Numbered from the stretch's first letter, positions 1 through 8,651 are shown. The stretch: DNA of 64,000 bases from Leucothrix pacifica (GCF_003172875.1 NZ_QGKM01000046.1:1-64000), one strand, 5' to 3'. The notes: a model not told the origin generated them from the letters alone. Numbers and translations: made by a program.

Positions 1-235
1 TTTACCACGACTTGGGCACTTTGATGCCGCAGGCCGGGAGTATTCACCTCTTTTCGGTCTGATTAACCACTCTGATTTAAGGTTGGGATGCGTTCATATC
101 ATTCTCCTAGAGGGTGTTATGTTCTATCAAATCATACCACAGGGATATCTGATATATTAGTTAAAGGCCGCTAGGGTATATCGCTTGTTGGTGTTAGGCA
201 ATGGTTAGCATTGGTTGTGGGGTGAAATTTGAATG
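1..235. other. window-edge stretch without a supported gene
   Basis: No gene can be supported here. One plus-strand frame stays open from base 2 to a TAG near 157, but its product has no recognisable motif and its start lies outside the window. On the minus strand an AGGAG followed by an ATG near 100 opens only a six-codon peptide. The stretch may hold the end of a neighbouring gene or a decayed one. Confidence 0.3.
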
Positions 236-973
236 TTATGCATCATCATAATCTTCGAATAATTGGCGAAAATACCTTTCCGGCGAGTCGAGGAATGATT
301 TAGTCAGCTGGTAATGACTACTCTCTTTATAGTCGATTTGCTTAATTTCCCCATCATCGAAACTGATAACTTTCGCACCGGGATAGCTCAACAGAATAGG
401 GGAATGTGTCGCTATCAAAAACTGTGCATGGCCTGGAGCTTCAAGCTGGTTAATAATACTCATAAACGCTAGTTGTCGTTGGGGTGATAATGCTGCCTCT
501 GGCTCATCTAAGATATAGAAGCCGTGCTCAAACCTGTTTTCAAATAACGCCAGAAAGGACTCACCGTGTGATTGTTTGTGGAGTGATTTGCCTCCGTAAG
601 CGCGAAGATTTGATACCTCCTCAATATACGTTGCGAAATTAAAAAAACTTTCCGCTCTCAGGAAAAAGCCTTCTGTAGTGCGCGGCAGCCATGACAAGCG
701 TAGCGCTTTGGCCAACTCGGATCGATCTTCAAATGACTCTCGATAGTGATCACGGTTGCCCCCTTCGGGATCGAAACCACAACATTCTGCTACTGCTTCT
801 AATAAGGTTGATTTACCACTGCCGTTTTCCCCGACTAGCATTGTGACTTTGGAGTCCAGAGCGATGTTTATTCCTTTGTCATAGGCAGGAATATTGAAAG
901 GAAAGCGGGATCTGTCGAAGTTTTCTTCGAGACTGGTGATGCTGTGGAGGAAGGGAGCGCCTAATTTGGGCAT
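236..973 (-). CDS. AAA/ABC-type ATPase (OLD/RecF-like, single domain)
   Basis: This is a 245-residue nucleotide-binding protein with ABC/SMC-type motifs. Walker A GENGSGKST is at residues 48-56, a signature-like KQSHGES at 133-139, Walker B with catalytic Glu (FYILDEPE) at 152-159, and an H-switch ATHSP at 188-192. Proteins of this AAA_15/AAA_21 type bind and hydrolyse ATP as dimers, and many relatives act on DNA or in defence. No nuclease (Toprim) domain follows, so it is shorter than OLD nucleases. It is monocistronic and divergent from the toxin-antitoxin pair on its right. The fold is certain; the biological role cannot be read from the sequence. Confidence 0.85.
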   Translation of the reverse strand: MPKLGAPFLHSITSLEENFDRSRFPFNIPAYDKGINIALDSKVTMLVGENGSGKSTLLEAVAECCGFDPEGGNRDHYRESFEDRSELAKALRLSWLPRTTEGFFLRAESFFNFATYIEEVSNLRAYGGKSLHKQSHGESFLALFENRFEHGFYILDEPEAALSPQRQLAFMSIINQLEAPGHAQFLIATHSPILLSYPGAKVISFDDGEIKQIDYKESSHYQLTKSFLDSPERYFRQLFEDYDDA

Positions 974-1103
974 GGTATTGGCTCTTTGGAGTTAGTTGGT
1001 TTCATCGGTGCTTTATTATTGTGGTATCACTATTCGATAAAGTATAGCTTCATATGTTATATTTGATACCAACGTGTTGATCTCAATTTTGGAGAGTTTA
1101 GTC

Positions 1104-1433
1104 ATGGCTTTTACCTTACGCCTTAATGAAGAAGAGGAACATAATCTTCAGGCAATTATGAAACAGGAAGGATATAAAACGGCAAGTGAAGCTGTTCGTC
1201 GTTGTGTGAATGAGCACTTACCTCTCAAATCATACAAGGATGAGTATTTACGCATTAAAGAATCCTACACTAGCTTACTAAAAGCGTTGGAGCAGAAAAA
1301 ACAAGCTGAGGATGAATTAGAGGCACAAATCACGCAAAGACTTGCACAGCTTGATAATGGTGAGATTGAAATATTAGATGGCCCGACAGCCTTGCAGAGT
1401 TTAAGAAAACGGTCATTGGATAGAGCGCAATAA
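1104..1433 (+). CDS. ribbon-helix-helix antitoxin
   Basis: This 109-residue protein begins with an RHH-type DNA-binding segment (MAFTLRLNEEEE, then a helix with KTASEAVRRCVNEH). A charged coiled-coil-like stretch rich in Glu, Lys and Gln follows and probably binds the toxin. I chose ATG 1104 rather than the longer frame from 1074 because GGAGAG at 1091-1096 is correctly spaced and the RHH strand then starts at the N-terminus, as in ParD/RelB-type antitoxins. Its stop overlaps the toxin start by one base (TAATG at 1431-1435), so translation is coupled. Such antitoxins usually repress their own promoter. Confidence 0.8.
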   Translation: MAFTLRLNEEEEHNLQAIMKQEGYKTASEAVRRCVNEHLPLKSYKDEYLRIKESYTSLLKALEQKKQAEDELEAQITQRLAQLDNGEIEILDGPTALQSLRKRSLDRAQ

Positions 1434-1744
1434 TGCGTTATGTCCTACACCCTGAAGCATACGAAGATATTGAAAATACCGTTGATTTTTATGATGGTAG
1501 GGTTGCCGGTCTAGGTGCTCAATTTATTGATCAGCTTGAATCTGATCTTCTGAAAGTTGCCGATGCGCCTGAGCAATTTTTCTGTGCTTATCCGAAAACT
1601 AAAGTATATCGTTATCCGATGAAGCGTTTTCCTTACTCGATTTTCTATCGGATAGATGCTAGTTATGTCACGGTAATTACTGTGGTGCATCAGGCGAGAG
1701 AGCCGTTGCAGTGGTTGGATAGATTGGACCCTTCACAAAAATAG
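1433..1744 (+). CDS. RelE/ParE-superfamily toxin
   Basis: This 103-residue protein has the small alpha/beta layout of the RelE/ParE superfamily: HPEAYEDIENTVDFYD at the N-terminus, then strands ending in RYPMKRFPYSIFYRID and VTVITVVHQAREPLQW. The C-terminal pattern (a YxIFYR strand, then xxVxxVxHQxR) is typical of plasmid-stabilisation ParE-like toxins, which act on DNA gyrase or on mRNA at the ribosome. It overlaps the RHH antitoxin by one base, forming a standard antitoxin-first type II module. The target is not predictable from this sequence. Confidence 0.85.
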   Translation: MRYVLHPEAYEDIENTVDFYDGRVAGLGAQFIDQLESDLLKVADAPEQFFCAYPKTKVYRYPMKRFPYSIFYRIDASYVTVITVVHQAREPLQWLDRLDPSQK

Positions 1745-1781
1745 GCTCTGTTACTGGTTTACTTGGGTGCTTCCTCTTACT

Positions 1782-2186
1782 ATGAACAACAATAAATCCA
1801 CCATAATCTTCGACGGCATCTGCAACTTCTGCAATAGCTCCGTCAACTTTATAATCGCCCGAGATCCCGAAGGCAAATTCAGCTTCGCACCTATGCAAGG
1901 TGAAACGGCCCAAGCCTTAATGAAACAACACGGAATCGATAACCCCAACCTAGATACATTCCTGCTAATCAAAGACGGCAAACTCTACCAACGTACAGAT
2001 GCCGCGCTTGAAATCACCAAAGACCTGACAGGGTTCTGGAAGTTATTTCGAGTATTTGTAATTGTACCAGCTCCGATTCGAGATGTTTTTTATCGGGTAT
2101 TTGCAAAGTATCGTTACCGGCTTTTTGGTAAAAAGGATGTGTGCATGGTTCCGACTCCGGAAGTGCGTGAGCGGTTTTTGGGTTGA
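1782..2186 (+). CDS. DCC-family thiol-disulfide oxidoreductase-like protein (DUF393)
   Basis: This 134-residue protein belongs to the YuxK/DCC family. The diagnostic DGICNFCN lies close to the N-terminus, followed by a thioredoxin-like region. The conserved C-terminal part ends KYRYRLFGKKDVCMVPTPEVRERFLG. Family members are proposed disulfide oxidoreductases using the CxxC pair, but substrates are unknown. An upstream in-frame GTG at 1767 would add five residues; ATG 1782 gives the short N-terminus usual for the family. It lies 37 bp after the ParE-like toxin and may share its transcript. Confidence 0.85.
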   Translation: MNNNKSTIIFDGICNFCNSSVNFIIARDPEGKFSFAPMQGETAQALMKQHGIDNPNLDTFLLIKDGKLYQRTDAALEITKDLTGFWKLFRVFVIVPAPIRDVFYRVFAKYRYRLFGKKDVCMVPTPEVRERFLG

Positions 2187-2279
2187 GCTAATTTAAGCGC
2201 AAATCCCTCACAGCAAAGGGCTAAAGTGTCGTATTCAAAATAGCAGATGCACAGTTATTGAGACTGAAATGGAGACACG

Positions 2280-2321
2280 ATGCAAAACACGAATTCTGGA
2301 AGAATTTTAATCAAACGATAG
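2280..2321 (+). CDS. possible 13-codon leader peptide
   Basis: ATG 2280 has a good Shine-Dalgarno (GGAG at 2271-2274) and opens a 13-residue frame that stops six bases before the amidohydrolase ATG. The amidohydrolase start itself has no evident ribosome site, so the short frame may deliver ribosomes by re-initiation. This is read only from spacing and motif quality. Confidence 0.35.
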   Translation: MQNTNSGRILIKR

Positions 2322-2327
2322 AAATTT

Positions 2328-3743
2328 ATGACTACAAAACTAATCACTAATGCCAAAGTCCTCGTAACCATGGACGCTGACCGCCTAGAAATCCCCGACG
2401 GTGCAATCCTAATCCGCGACAATGTGATCGAAGCTGTAGACACCACCGCAGAATTAGAAAAATACTGCACAGAGCAGGGAATCACCCCAGATGAAACCAT
2501 CGATGCAACCGGCACCGTCATCATCCCCGGTTTAATCAACTGCCATCACCACCTCTACCAAACTCTGACCCGTACTGTCGGTACAGCCCAAGGTTTATCC
2601 TTATTCGACTGGCTAAAAACACTCTACAAAATCTGGGGAAAAATGGACGGTGAAGCGGTGTATGTCAGCGCCAAAGTTGGTCTGTCGGAGCTATTATTAT
2701 CCGGCGCCACCACGGTCGCTGATCACCTGTATTTATTCCCCAACGGTGCAAAGCTGGATGATGAAATCCGTGCTGCGCAAGAGCTGGGCGTGCGTTTCCA
2801 TCCCACGCGTGGCAGCATGAGTTTGGGTGAGAGTCAAGGTGGTCTGCCACCAGATTCAGTATGTCAGGATGAAGAGAGTATTCTGGAAGATTGTATTCGC
2901 GTCATTGAGGAGTTTCACGATGCTGAGATGCACTCAATGTTACGCATAGGCTTGGCACCGTGTTCGCCGTTTAGCGTGACGGGTGAGTTGATGAAAAAGA
3001 CGGCTGATCTGGCGCGTAAATACCCCAAAGTAAACCTGCATACGCACCTTGCTGAAACCATCGACGAAGATCGTTTTTGCATGGAGAAATTTGGCATGCG
3101 TCCGTTGGAATATATGGAGAGCGTGGGATGGCTGGGAGATGATGTATGGTTTGCGCACATGGTGCACCCGTCGAGTGATGAGATTGTGCAGATGGCAGAG
3201 ACCCGCACCGGTATTTGTCATTGTCCGAGCAGTAATATGATACTGGCGTCAGGTATTGCACCGGTACGTGAGATGGTGGATGCGGGCATGAAGGTCGCTT
3301 TGGGTGTGGATGGTTCTGCCAGTAATGATGGTAATCACATGCTGGGTGAAGCACGTCAGGCGATGTTATTGCAGCGCGTTGGCTGGCCTGGATTTGAAGC
3401 GTGGGCGGATCGTTTTTCGGCGCGTGAGGCGTTGGAGCTGGCGACGTTGGGTGGTGCGCGAGTGCTGCGTCGTGAAGATGATATTGGTAGTCTGGAAGTT
3501 GGTAAGTCTGCGGACTTGGTGGCGTTCCGCATTGATGGATTAACTCATGCGGGCGGGCAGAGTGATCTGGTTGCGTCCTTAATGACTTGTGCACCGGGCA
3601 CGGCTTGGTTGTCGATTATTAATGGGCAGGTGGTGGTGCGTGAGGGTGAATTACCGCACGTTGATTTACCGCCGCTCATTAAACGGCACAATGAGATTGC
3701 AGCAGGGATGTTGGCTTCTGATTCCGATAAACCGATGAATTAA
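2328..3743 (+). CDS. amidohydrolase, 8-oxoguanine deaminase type
   Basis: This 471-residue metal-dependent amidohydrolase is of the cytosine-deaminase/AtzB clade. Metal ligands are visible: HHH at 73-75 (the HxH site), His238/His240 in LHTHLAE, His277/His280 in FAHMVH, and Asp328 in VDGSASND. The segment FHPTRGSMSLGESQGGLPPD around 158-177 matches what I know of bacterial 8-oxoguanine deaminases, which hydrolyse 8-oxoguanine to urate and ammonia in purine salvage. A related hydroxy-triazine or guanine-type substrate cannot be excluded. It stands alone in front of the demethylase-like gene; a shared pathway is not evident. Confidence 0.8.
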   Translation: MTTKLITNAKVLVTMDADRLEIPDGAILIRDNVIEAVDTTAELEKYCTEQGITPDETIDATGTVIIPGLINCHHHLYQTLTRTVGTAQGLSLFDWLKTLYKIWGKMDGEAVYVSAKVGLSELLLSGATTVADHLYLFPNGAKLDDEIRAAQELGVRFHPTRGSMSLGESQGGLPPDSVCQDEESILEDCIRVIEEFHDAEMHSMLRIGLAPCSPFSVTGELMKKTADLARKYPKVNLHTHLAETIDEDRFCMEKFGMRPLEYMESVGWLGDDVWFAHMVHPSSDEIVQMAETRTGICHCPSSNMILASGIAPVREMVDAGMKVALGVDGSASNDGNHMLGEARQAMLLQRVGWPGFEAWADRFSAREALELATLGGARVLRREDDIGSLEVGKSADLVAFRIDGLTHAGGQSDLVASLMTCAPGTAWLSIINGQVVVREGELPHVDLPPLIKRHNEIAAGMLASDSDKPMN

Positions 3744-3787
3744 CCACTCTGAAGGCAAAATTACACCAATGACTGAGCTAATTTAGA

Positions 3788-3814
3788 ATAAAAAAACGCC
3801 CCAAATAAGGGGCG
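3788..3814 (-). terminator. intrinsic terminator reading leftward
   Basis: A CGCCCC/GGGGCG hairpin with a six-base loop (3797-3814) is flanked on its left by an A-run. It is therefore a classic terminator only for a minus-strand transcript. Both neighbouring genes are on the plus strand, so the RNA it would end is unaccounted for. Confidence 0.6.
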
Positions 3815-3995
3815 CGAAGGGGAGAGATGTTGCTGTAGGAGTGAGTGTATTGTGCTTAGAAATCATGTAGGAAATAAGGAAGAAACATGGAGAAAGTATG
3901 GAGATGCGCTTAATTAGATAGAGTTGCGGATCAAGCATTGACTCATCTGTCCATTATCAAGACACTGGTGTTAAAACTAGGTAGGAGAATGGAGT
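3815..3995 (-). ncRNA. candidate minus-strand small RNA or plus-strand uORF leader
   Basis: The minus strand is pyrimidine-rich with repeated CTCC motifs and runs into the leftward terminator. This composition suits a small RNA that pairs with Shine-Dalgarno sequences. On the plus strand the same stretch reads as several GGAG motifs and mini-frames: ATG 3827 (three codons) and ATG 3887 (eight codons to TAA 3911-3913). No convincing minus-strand promoter is visible, so both readings stay open. Confidence 0.3.
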
Positions 3996-6044
3996 ATGTC
4001 AAAAGACCCGTTGTTACAGCCGTTCCAGCTCAAGCATTTGACGCTGAAAAACCGAATCATGACGACCAGTCATGAGCCAGCGTATCCCGAAGATGGCATG
4101 CCGAAAGAGCGTTATATTGCCTATCACGCTGAGCGCGCCAAAGCCGGTGTTGCACTGGCAATGACTGCAGGTTCTGCTGCGGTTAGTAAAGACAGTCCTC
4201 CTGTATTCAATAATATTCTGGCCTACACCGACGAAGTTGTGCCTTGGACGCAGCGCCTGACTGATAGTCTGCATGAGTATGATTGTGCCGCGATGATCCA
4301 ACTCACGCATCTGGGACGCCGCACCACATGGGATAAGGGTGATTGGCTGCCGTCTGTCTCTTCTTCCAAACACCGCGAACCGGCGCACAAAGCCTTTCCA
4401 AAACTCATTGAAGATTGGGATATCGCGCGGATTATCAACGACTTTGCAGATGCTGCCGAGCGCATGAAAGCTGGTGGTATGGATGGGATTGAGCTGCAAG
4501 TTTATGGCCATTTGCTGGATCAATTCTGGTCGCCATTATCCAATGATCTGGTTGGACCTTACGGTGCGGATACACTGGAAAACCGTCTGCGTTTCCCGAT
4601 GGATGTGCTCGAAGCTGTTCGCAAGCGCGTTGGGGATGAGTTCATCGTAGGAGTACGCTATACAGCAGATGAGGCGCAAAAAGGCGGCATTACCGAAGCC
4701 GAGGGTGTCGATATTTCCAAGCGTTTGGCAGCTTGTGGCATGGTCGATTTTCTCAACGTTGTAAAGGGGCGAATTCATACCGACCCTGCTATGACGGATC
4801 TGATTCCGATACAAGGCATGGCCAATGCGCCGCATCTGGACTTTGCCGGTAAGGTTAAACAAGCCACTGATTTACCCGTGTTTCATGCAGCCAAAATTCC
4901 GGACTTGGCAACCGCACGACATGCCATATCAAGCGGCCTGTTGGATATGGTCGGTATGACACGAGCACACATGGCTGACCCGCATATCGTGCGCAAGCTG
5001 GAAGCAGGGCAGGAACATGAAATCCGTCCTTGTGTGGGCGCAACGTATTGTTTGGATCGCATTTATCGTGGCGCGGAAGCACTGTGTATTCACAATGCAG
5101 CAACGGGGCGTGAATTAACCATGCCGCATGATATACCGGCGGCAGATACGAAGAAAAATATAGTGATTGTTGGGGCCGGGCCAGCAGGTTTGGAAGCGGC
5201 CAGAGTAGCGGCAGAGCGTGGGCATAAGGTCACCGTATTTGAAGCTGCACCGGATGCCGGTGGACAGGTTCGTTTAACCGCACAATCACCTCGTCGACGC
5301 GAAATGATCTCCATTATCGACTGGCGTTTGGAGCAGTGTGCCAAGCACAATGTAGAGATCAAATACAATCATTGGGCAGAGGTGGAGGATGTGACGGCAT
5401 TAAACCCGGATGTAGTAATCATTGCCACTGGTGGTTTACCAAATACGGAGCTATTTGAAACCAAGCGCGGCGAGCAAGCGCATGTGATTACCGCCTGGGA
5501 CTTGATTGGCCGAGATGTGAAGCCCGCCGAGCATATATTGATCTACGATGAGTCGGGTGACCATCCCGCATTACAGGCAGCAGAGATTGCGGCGAATGCT
5601 GGTGCTAAGGTGGAGGTTATGACGCCGGATCGCTCCTTATCACCGGATATTATGGCGATGAATCTGGTGCCATATATGCGCGCGCTGCAAGATAAAGATG
5701 TCACTTTTACAGTGACGCGTCGTTTGCTGGATGTTGCGCGTGATGGCAGTAAGTTGGTTGCCACCATCGGCACTGATTACAGTGATCACAGCTATCAGGC
5801 GGAATATGATCAGGTGGTGGTTAATTACGGTACGTTGCCGTTGGACGATCTGTATTTTGAGTTGAAACCGCTGTCATCAAATGAAGGCGCGGTAGATCAG
5901 GATGCTTTGGTTAAAGGTAAACCGCAGACAATGAGGCCAAACGAATCGGGTGGATTCCAACTGTTTCGAATTGGTGATGCAGTGTCTGCACGTAACACGC
6001 ACGCAGCGATTTATGATGCCTTGCGGTTGGTGAAGGAGATTTAA
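3996..6044 (+). CDS. dgcA: DgcA/N-methylproline-demethylase-like flavoprotein
   Basis: This 682-residue protein belongs to the trimethylamine-dehydrogenase/2,4-dienoyl-CoA-reductase family. Residues 1-340 form the old-yellow-enzyme FMN barrel (LKNRIMTTSHEPAY, IQLTHLGRR, GIELQVYGHLLDQFWSP), then a Fe-S region, then an FAD/NAD fold starting IVIVGAGPAGLEA near 389. The overall sequence resembles DgcA of the dimethylglycine/N-methylated amino-acid pathway, which oxidatively removes an N-methyl group. Three cluster cysteines are seen (346, 352, 364), while the position expected for the fourth is Ala349. No DgcB or glycine-betaine genes are adjacent, so the exact substrate is uncertain. Confidence 0.8.
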   Translation: MSKDPLLQPFQLKHLTLKNRIMTTSHEPAYPEDGMPKERYIAYHAERAKAGVALAMTAGSAAVSKDSPPVFNNILAYTDEVVPWTQRLTDSLHEYDCAAMIQLTHLGRRTTWDKGDWLPSVSSSKHREPAHKAFPKLIEDWDIARIINDFADAAERMKAGGMDGIELQVYGHLLDQFWSPLSNDLVGPYGADTLENRLRFPMDVLEAVRKRVGDEFIVGVRYTADEAQKGGITEAEGVDISKRLAACGMVDFLNVVKGRIHTDPAMTDLIPIQGMANAPHLDFAGKVKQATDLPVFHAAKIPDLATARHAISSGLLDMVGMTRAHMADPHIVRKLEAGQEHEIRPCVGATYCLDRIYRGAEALCIHNAATGRELTMPHDIPAADTKKNIVIVGAGPAGLEAARVAAERGHKVTVFEAAPDAGGQVRLTAQSPRRREMISIIDWRLEQCAKHNVEIKYNHWAEVEDVTALNPDVVIIATGGLPNTELFETKRGEQAHVITAWDLIGRDVKPAEHILIYDESGDHPALQAAEIAANAGAKVEVMTPDRSLSPDIMAMNLVPYMRALQDKDVTFTVTRRLLDVARDGSKLVATIGTDYSDHSYQAEYDQVVVNYGTLPLDDLYFELKPLSSNEGAVDQDALVKGKPQTMRPNESGGFQLFRIGDAVSARNTHAAIYDALRLVKEI

Positions 6045-6187
6045 CCATGCGTAGTATAAATACAGCGTCGTAGTTCACTCCAGAACGTCGGAAATCTTAA
6101 ACACAAGTTCAGGGTTAGGGGAGTATTTGATGTTTCCAATCTGAGTCAGTGATGTTTGTCATGGAGTGACCGCTCGTAGGTTTCTCG

Positions 6188-6245
6188 TTGACATTAGACT
6201 AGGAATGATAAACAGTTAATTAACTAATAAGTTAAATAGTTAATT
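6188..6245 (+). promoter_or_regulatory. putative promoter/operator of the desaturase operon
   Basis: A consensus -35 TTGACA is at 6188-6193. It is followed by AT-rich sequence with a perfect palindrome AGTTAATTAACT (6214-6225) and further GTTAA repeats up to the ATG at 6246. An ArsR-type repressor is encoded in the same operon, so these repeats are a reasonable autoregulatory site. The -10 element is not clear. Confidence 0.35.
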
Positions 6246-7235
6246 ATGAGCATAGATACTCCCCGCTTTATCACACCACCAGAACCTGATCCCGCACTTC
6301 ACGGCTCAATCCATTTTTCTCCGCTCAAATCACTGTGGATGTCATCCATGTATCTGATTGCCATTATTGGTGGCGTACTTACATTTAGTGCGGATGCCTT
6401 GTTGGTTTTCCTCGTCACCTCAGCGATTATACTGTGCTTGGGTCACTCACTTGGCATGCACCGTCGACTCATCCATAACAGCTACGAATGTCCGAAGTGG
6501 TTGGAATATAGCTTTGTTTACCTCGGTGTGCTTGTCGGACTTGCTGGTCCAATCGGCATGATGAGAACGCATGATCTGCGTGATTGGGCGCAGCGTCAAA
6601 AGCATTGTCATGATTATTTTGCGCACCAACAGCCAATGATGACGGATTGGTTTTGGCAGGTGCACTGCGATATTAAACTTAAGTTTTCACCCGAGTTCAC
6701 GTCAGAGGAGCATATCAGGGATGACAAAATGTACGCCTTTATGGAGAAGTACTGGATGTGGCAGCAGCTGCCTTTAGCGATTCTGTTAGGTTATTTTGGT
6801 GGTATCAGTTGGATTGTTTGGGGTGTCTGTATGCGGGTTGCAGTTAGCGTGACCGGACATTGGTTAGTGGGATATTTTGCGCATAATCAGGGTGAAAAAC
6901 ACTGGCATGTAGAAGGAGCCGCCGTGCAAGGCTATAACATCAAACATATTGGTCTACTGACCATGGGCGAATGCTGGCACAACAATCACCATGCTTTTCC
7001 GGGGTCTGCCAAACTTGGACTTCATGCGAATGAAGTGGATCCGGGATGGTGGGTATTGCGAGTCTTGGAAAAAGTGGGCTTGGTATGGAATATCAAACTA
7101 CCAAAATACTTAGCTGAACGACCGGAGTTGAGAGTAGTACCAAAGCAAACCGATATTGCCGGTTCAGTGCCAAAGCACATCGGCTCCACTGACTCAGTAC
7201 TGGCATCAAACTACAGGAGTAGCAACAATGGATAA
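6246..7235 (+). CDS. membrane acyl-CoA/fatty acid desaturase
   Basis: This 329-residue di-iron membrane desaturase shows the three histidine clusters: HSLGMHRRLIH (67-77), a second box HD...HCHDYFAH (109-127), and HNNHH near 244-248. Hydrophobic segments lie around residues 33-63 and 87-107 and in the middle of the protein. The family inserts a cis double bond, usually delta-9, into acyl chains at the cytoplasmic membrane. It is followed by an ArsR-type regulator whose start overlaps its end by eight bases, and then by a membrane SRPBCC protein, suggesting a regulated lipid-modification operon. Regiospecificity is not readable. Confidence 0.88.
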   Translation: MSIDTPRFITPPEPDPALHGSIHFSPLKSLWMSSMYLIAIIGGVLTFSADALLVFLVTSAIILCLGHSLGMHRRLIHNSYECPKWLEYSFVYLGVLVGLAGPIGMMRTHDLRDWAQRQKHCHDYFAHQQPMMTDWFWQVHCDIKLKFSPEFTSEEHIRDDKMYAFMEKYWMWQQLPLAILLGYFGGISWIVWGVCMRVAVSVTGHWLVGYFAHNQGEKHWHVEGAAVQGYNIKHIGLLTMGECWHNNHHAFPGSAKLGLHANEVDPGWWVLRVLEKVGLVWNIKLPKYLAERPELRVVPKQTDIAGSVPKHIGSTDSVLASNYRSSNNG

Positions 7236-7542
7236 TATTAATCTGGTTTTCGAAGCTCTTTCCTCAACGCCGAGACGCAAAATTCTCAGTTATTTATCCG
7301 CAACACCACTGACTGCCGGAGAAATTTCTGAACGCTTTGAAATGAGTAAACCGGCCTTGTCGAAGCACCTGAAAATACTGCAAACCGCTAATCTCATTAC
7401 GGGTGAAAAGAAAGGGCAGTATATGCATTACAGTCTCAATCGTGACAATTTGGTCAGTAACTTGCAGGATTTTGCAGCGAACTTCTGTCCGGTTGGTTCC
7501 GGGCTTAAGAAAGAAAGCAAACAGATTGCAGACAAGGATTAG
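7228..7542 (+). CDS. ArsR-family transcriptional regulator
   Basis: This 104-residue winged-helix protein begins MDNINLVFEALSSTPRR. The recognition-helix region is ERFEMSKPALSKHLKILQ, followed by a wing (ITGEKKGQYMHYSL). ATG 7228 is chosen because AGGAG lies at 7215-7219 and the fold then starts at the usual place; a longer in-frame extension runs back into the desaturase gene. No cysteine pair of the ArsR metal-sensing type is present. It resembles the metal-independent regulators often paired with SRPBCC (AHSA1-like) genes, as here. It probably controls this operon. Confidence 0.85.
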   Translation: MDNINLVFEALSSTPRRKILSYLSATPLTAGEISERFEMSKPALSKHLKILQTANLITGEKKGQYMHYSLNRDNLVSNLQDFAANFCPVGSGLKKESKQIADKD

Positions 7543-7550
7543 GAGGCGGT

Positions 7551-8531
7551 ATGTCAGATCAAGCATCAGTGCCAGATCAAAAACCGGCAAACCAAGAATC
7601 GATACCAGACCAAAAATCACCCAAAGCAATAAGGCCTTCCCTATTTATTTTGTTTTGCATCATTATCGTGGTATCGATTGCCATGCATTTGATACTACGC
7701 TCCGATATTTCGGGAGCGGCTATTTTGTATGTGGGAATTCCATCGGTGATTGCCGTTTTACTGCTGCCGTTTACCGCGACGATGTCGAAACAGGGTTGGA
7801 AATCTTCTTTCGCTCGACTATCCATGTATTCCCTGATTATTATGCTAGCCAGTTCGGCAATATTGTTTGAAGGGTTCCTATGTGTCGTGATGTTTATGCC
7901 GATTTATTTTGGCGTCATCTTTATCGTTTTTCTGATCAAGTTGGCCTACGAACACAATAAATCAAAAAGCCGCCTGCATCTTCATGTATTACCACTATTA
8001 TTGTTTGTGGCTGCACTGGAAGGAATTTCACCAGAACTAAGTTTCAACCGCTACAACGCTGTCAGCGCAACCAAAGTAGTCAATGCTAGTATCCCTGAAG
8101 TTAAGCACAATCTGATTCAACCGGTGGAACTGAATCAGGAGCGCCATTGGTTTTTATCGTTGTTTCCGATGCCATATCAAATGGATGCAAAGGCGCTCGA
8201 AGAAGGCGATATCCATACCATTCACTACCGTTATCACCGCTGGTTTGTGACGAACACACACGAAGGTTATACCAAGCTCAAGGTGGCCGAGGTGTCTGAC
8301 CGGAGCATTCGTTTAGAGGTGTTGGATGACACGAGTTACCTTGCAACTTATTTGAACGCCTTGGGTACTGAGATTTCTATGCATCCGCTTGATGGAGGCA
8401 GCACAGAGGTGACGCTTACTATCAAGTACGAGCGTTTACTTGATCCGGCGTGGTATTTTGATCCGATGCAGAAGTATGCGACGAAGTTGGTTGGGGAGTA
8501 TTTGATTGGTGTGATGATGGAAGGTCATTAA
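7551..8531 (+). CDS. membrane protein with C-terminal SRPBCC-like domain
   Basis: This 326-residue protein has a polar N-terminus with repeated PDQK motifs. Several membrane helices between about 28 and 160 follow (for example LFILFCIIIVVSIAMHLIL and IYFGVIFIVFLIKL). The soluble C-terminal half (about 170-326) has the spacing of an SRPBCC/START-like lipid-binding fold: an HTIHYRYHRWFVTNTHEGYTKL strand pair, then a final amphipathic helix. Genes with this domain commonly sit next to ArsR regulators, as here (eight bases after the ArsR stop). A role in membrane lipid handling with the desaturase is inferred from context only. Confidence 0.65.
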   Translation: MSDQASVPDQKPANQESIPDQKSPKAIRPSLFILFCIIIVVSIAMHLILRSDISGAAILYVGIPSVIAVLLLPFTATMSKQGWKSSFARLSMYSLIIMLASSAILFEGFLCVVMFMPIYFGVIFIVFLIKLAYEHNKSKSRLHLHVLPLLLFVAALEGISPELSFNRYNAVSATKVVNASIPEVKHNLIQPVELNQERHWFLSLFPMPYQMDAKALEEGDIHTIHYRYHRWFVTNTHEGYTKLKVAEVSDRSIRLEVLDDTSYLATYLNALGTEISMHPLDGGSTEVTLTIKYERLLDPAWYFDPMQKYATKLVGEYLIGVMMEGH

Positions 8532-8651
8532 GTGAGAACAATTAATATGCGGAGCTCAGCGCAAACTAGCGTACTGGTCAGCGAAACACCTGAAATGTAT
8601 TTAATATATTGAACATCTTCTTGCTTACCAGAGGTTTTTATCCTTGTAATA

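Noticed and set aside
2971-3594. Long 207-codon minus-strand frame
   Set aside because: It is antisense to the well-supported amidohydrolase gene and shows low-complexity shadow composition.
3797-3814. Terminator for the amidohydrolase gene
   Set aside because: The T-run is only on the minus strand; rightward transcripts would meet a hairpin followed by purines.
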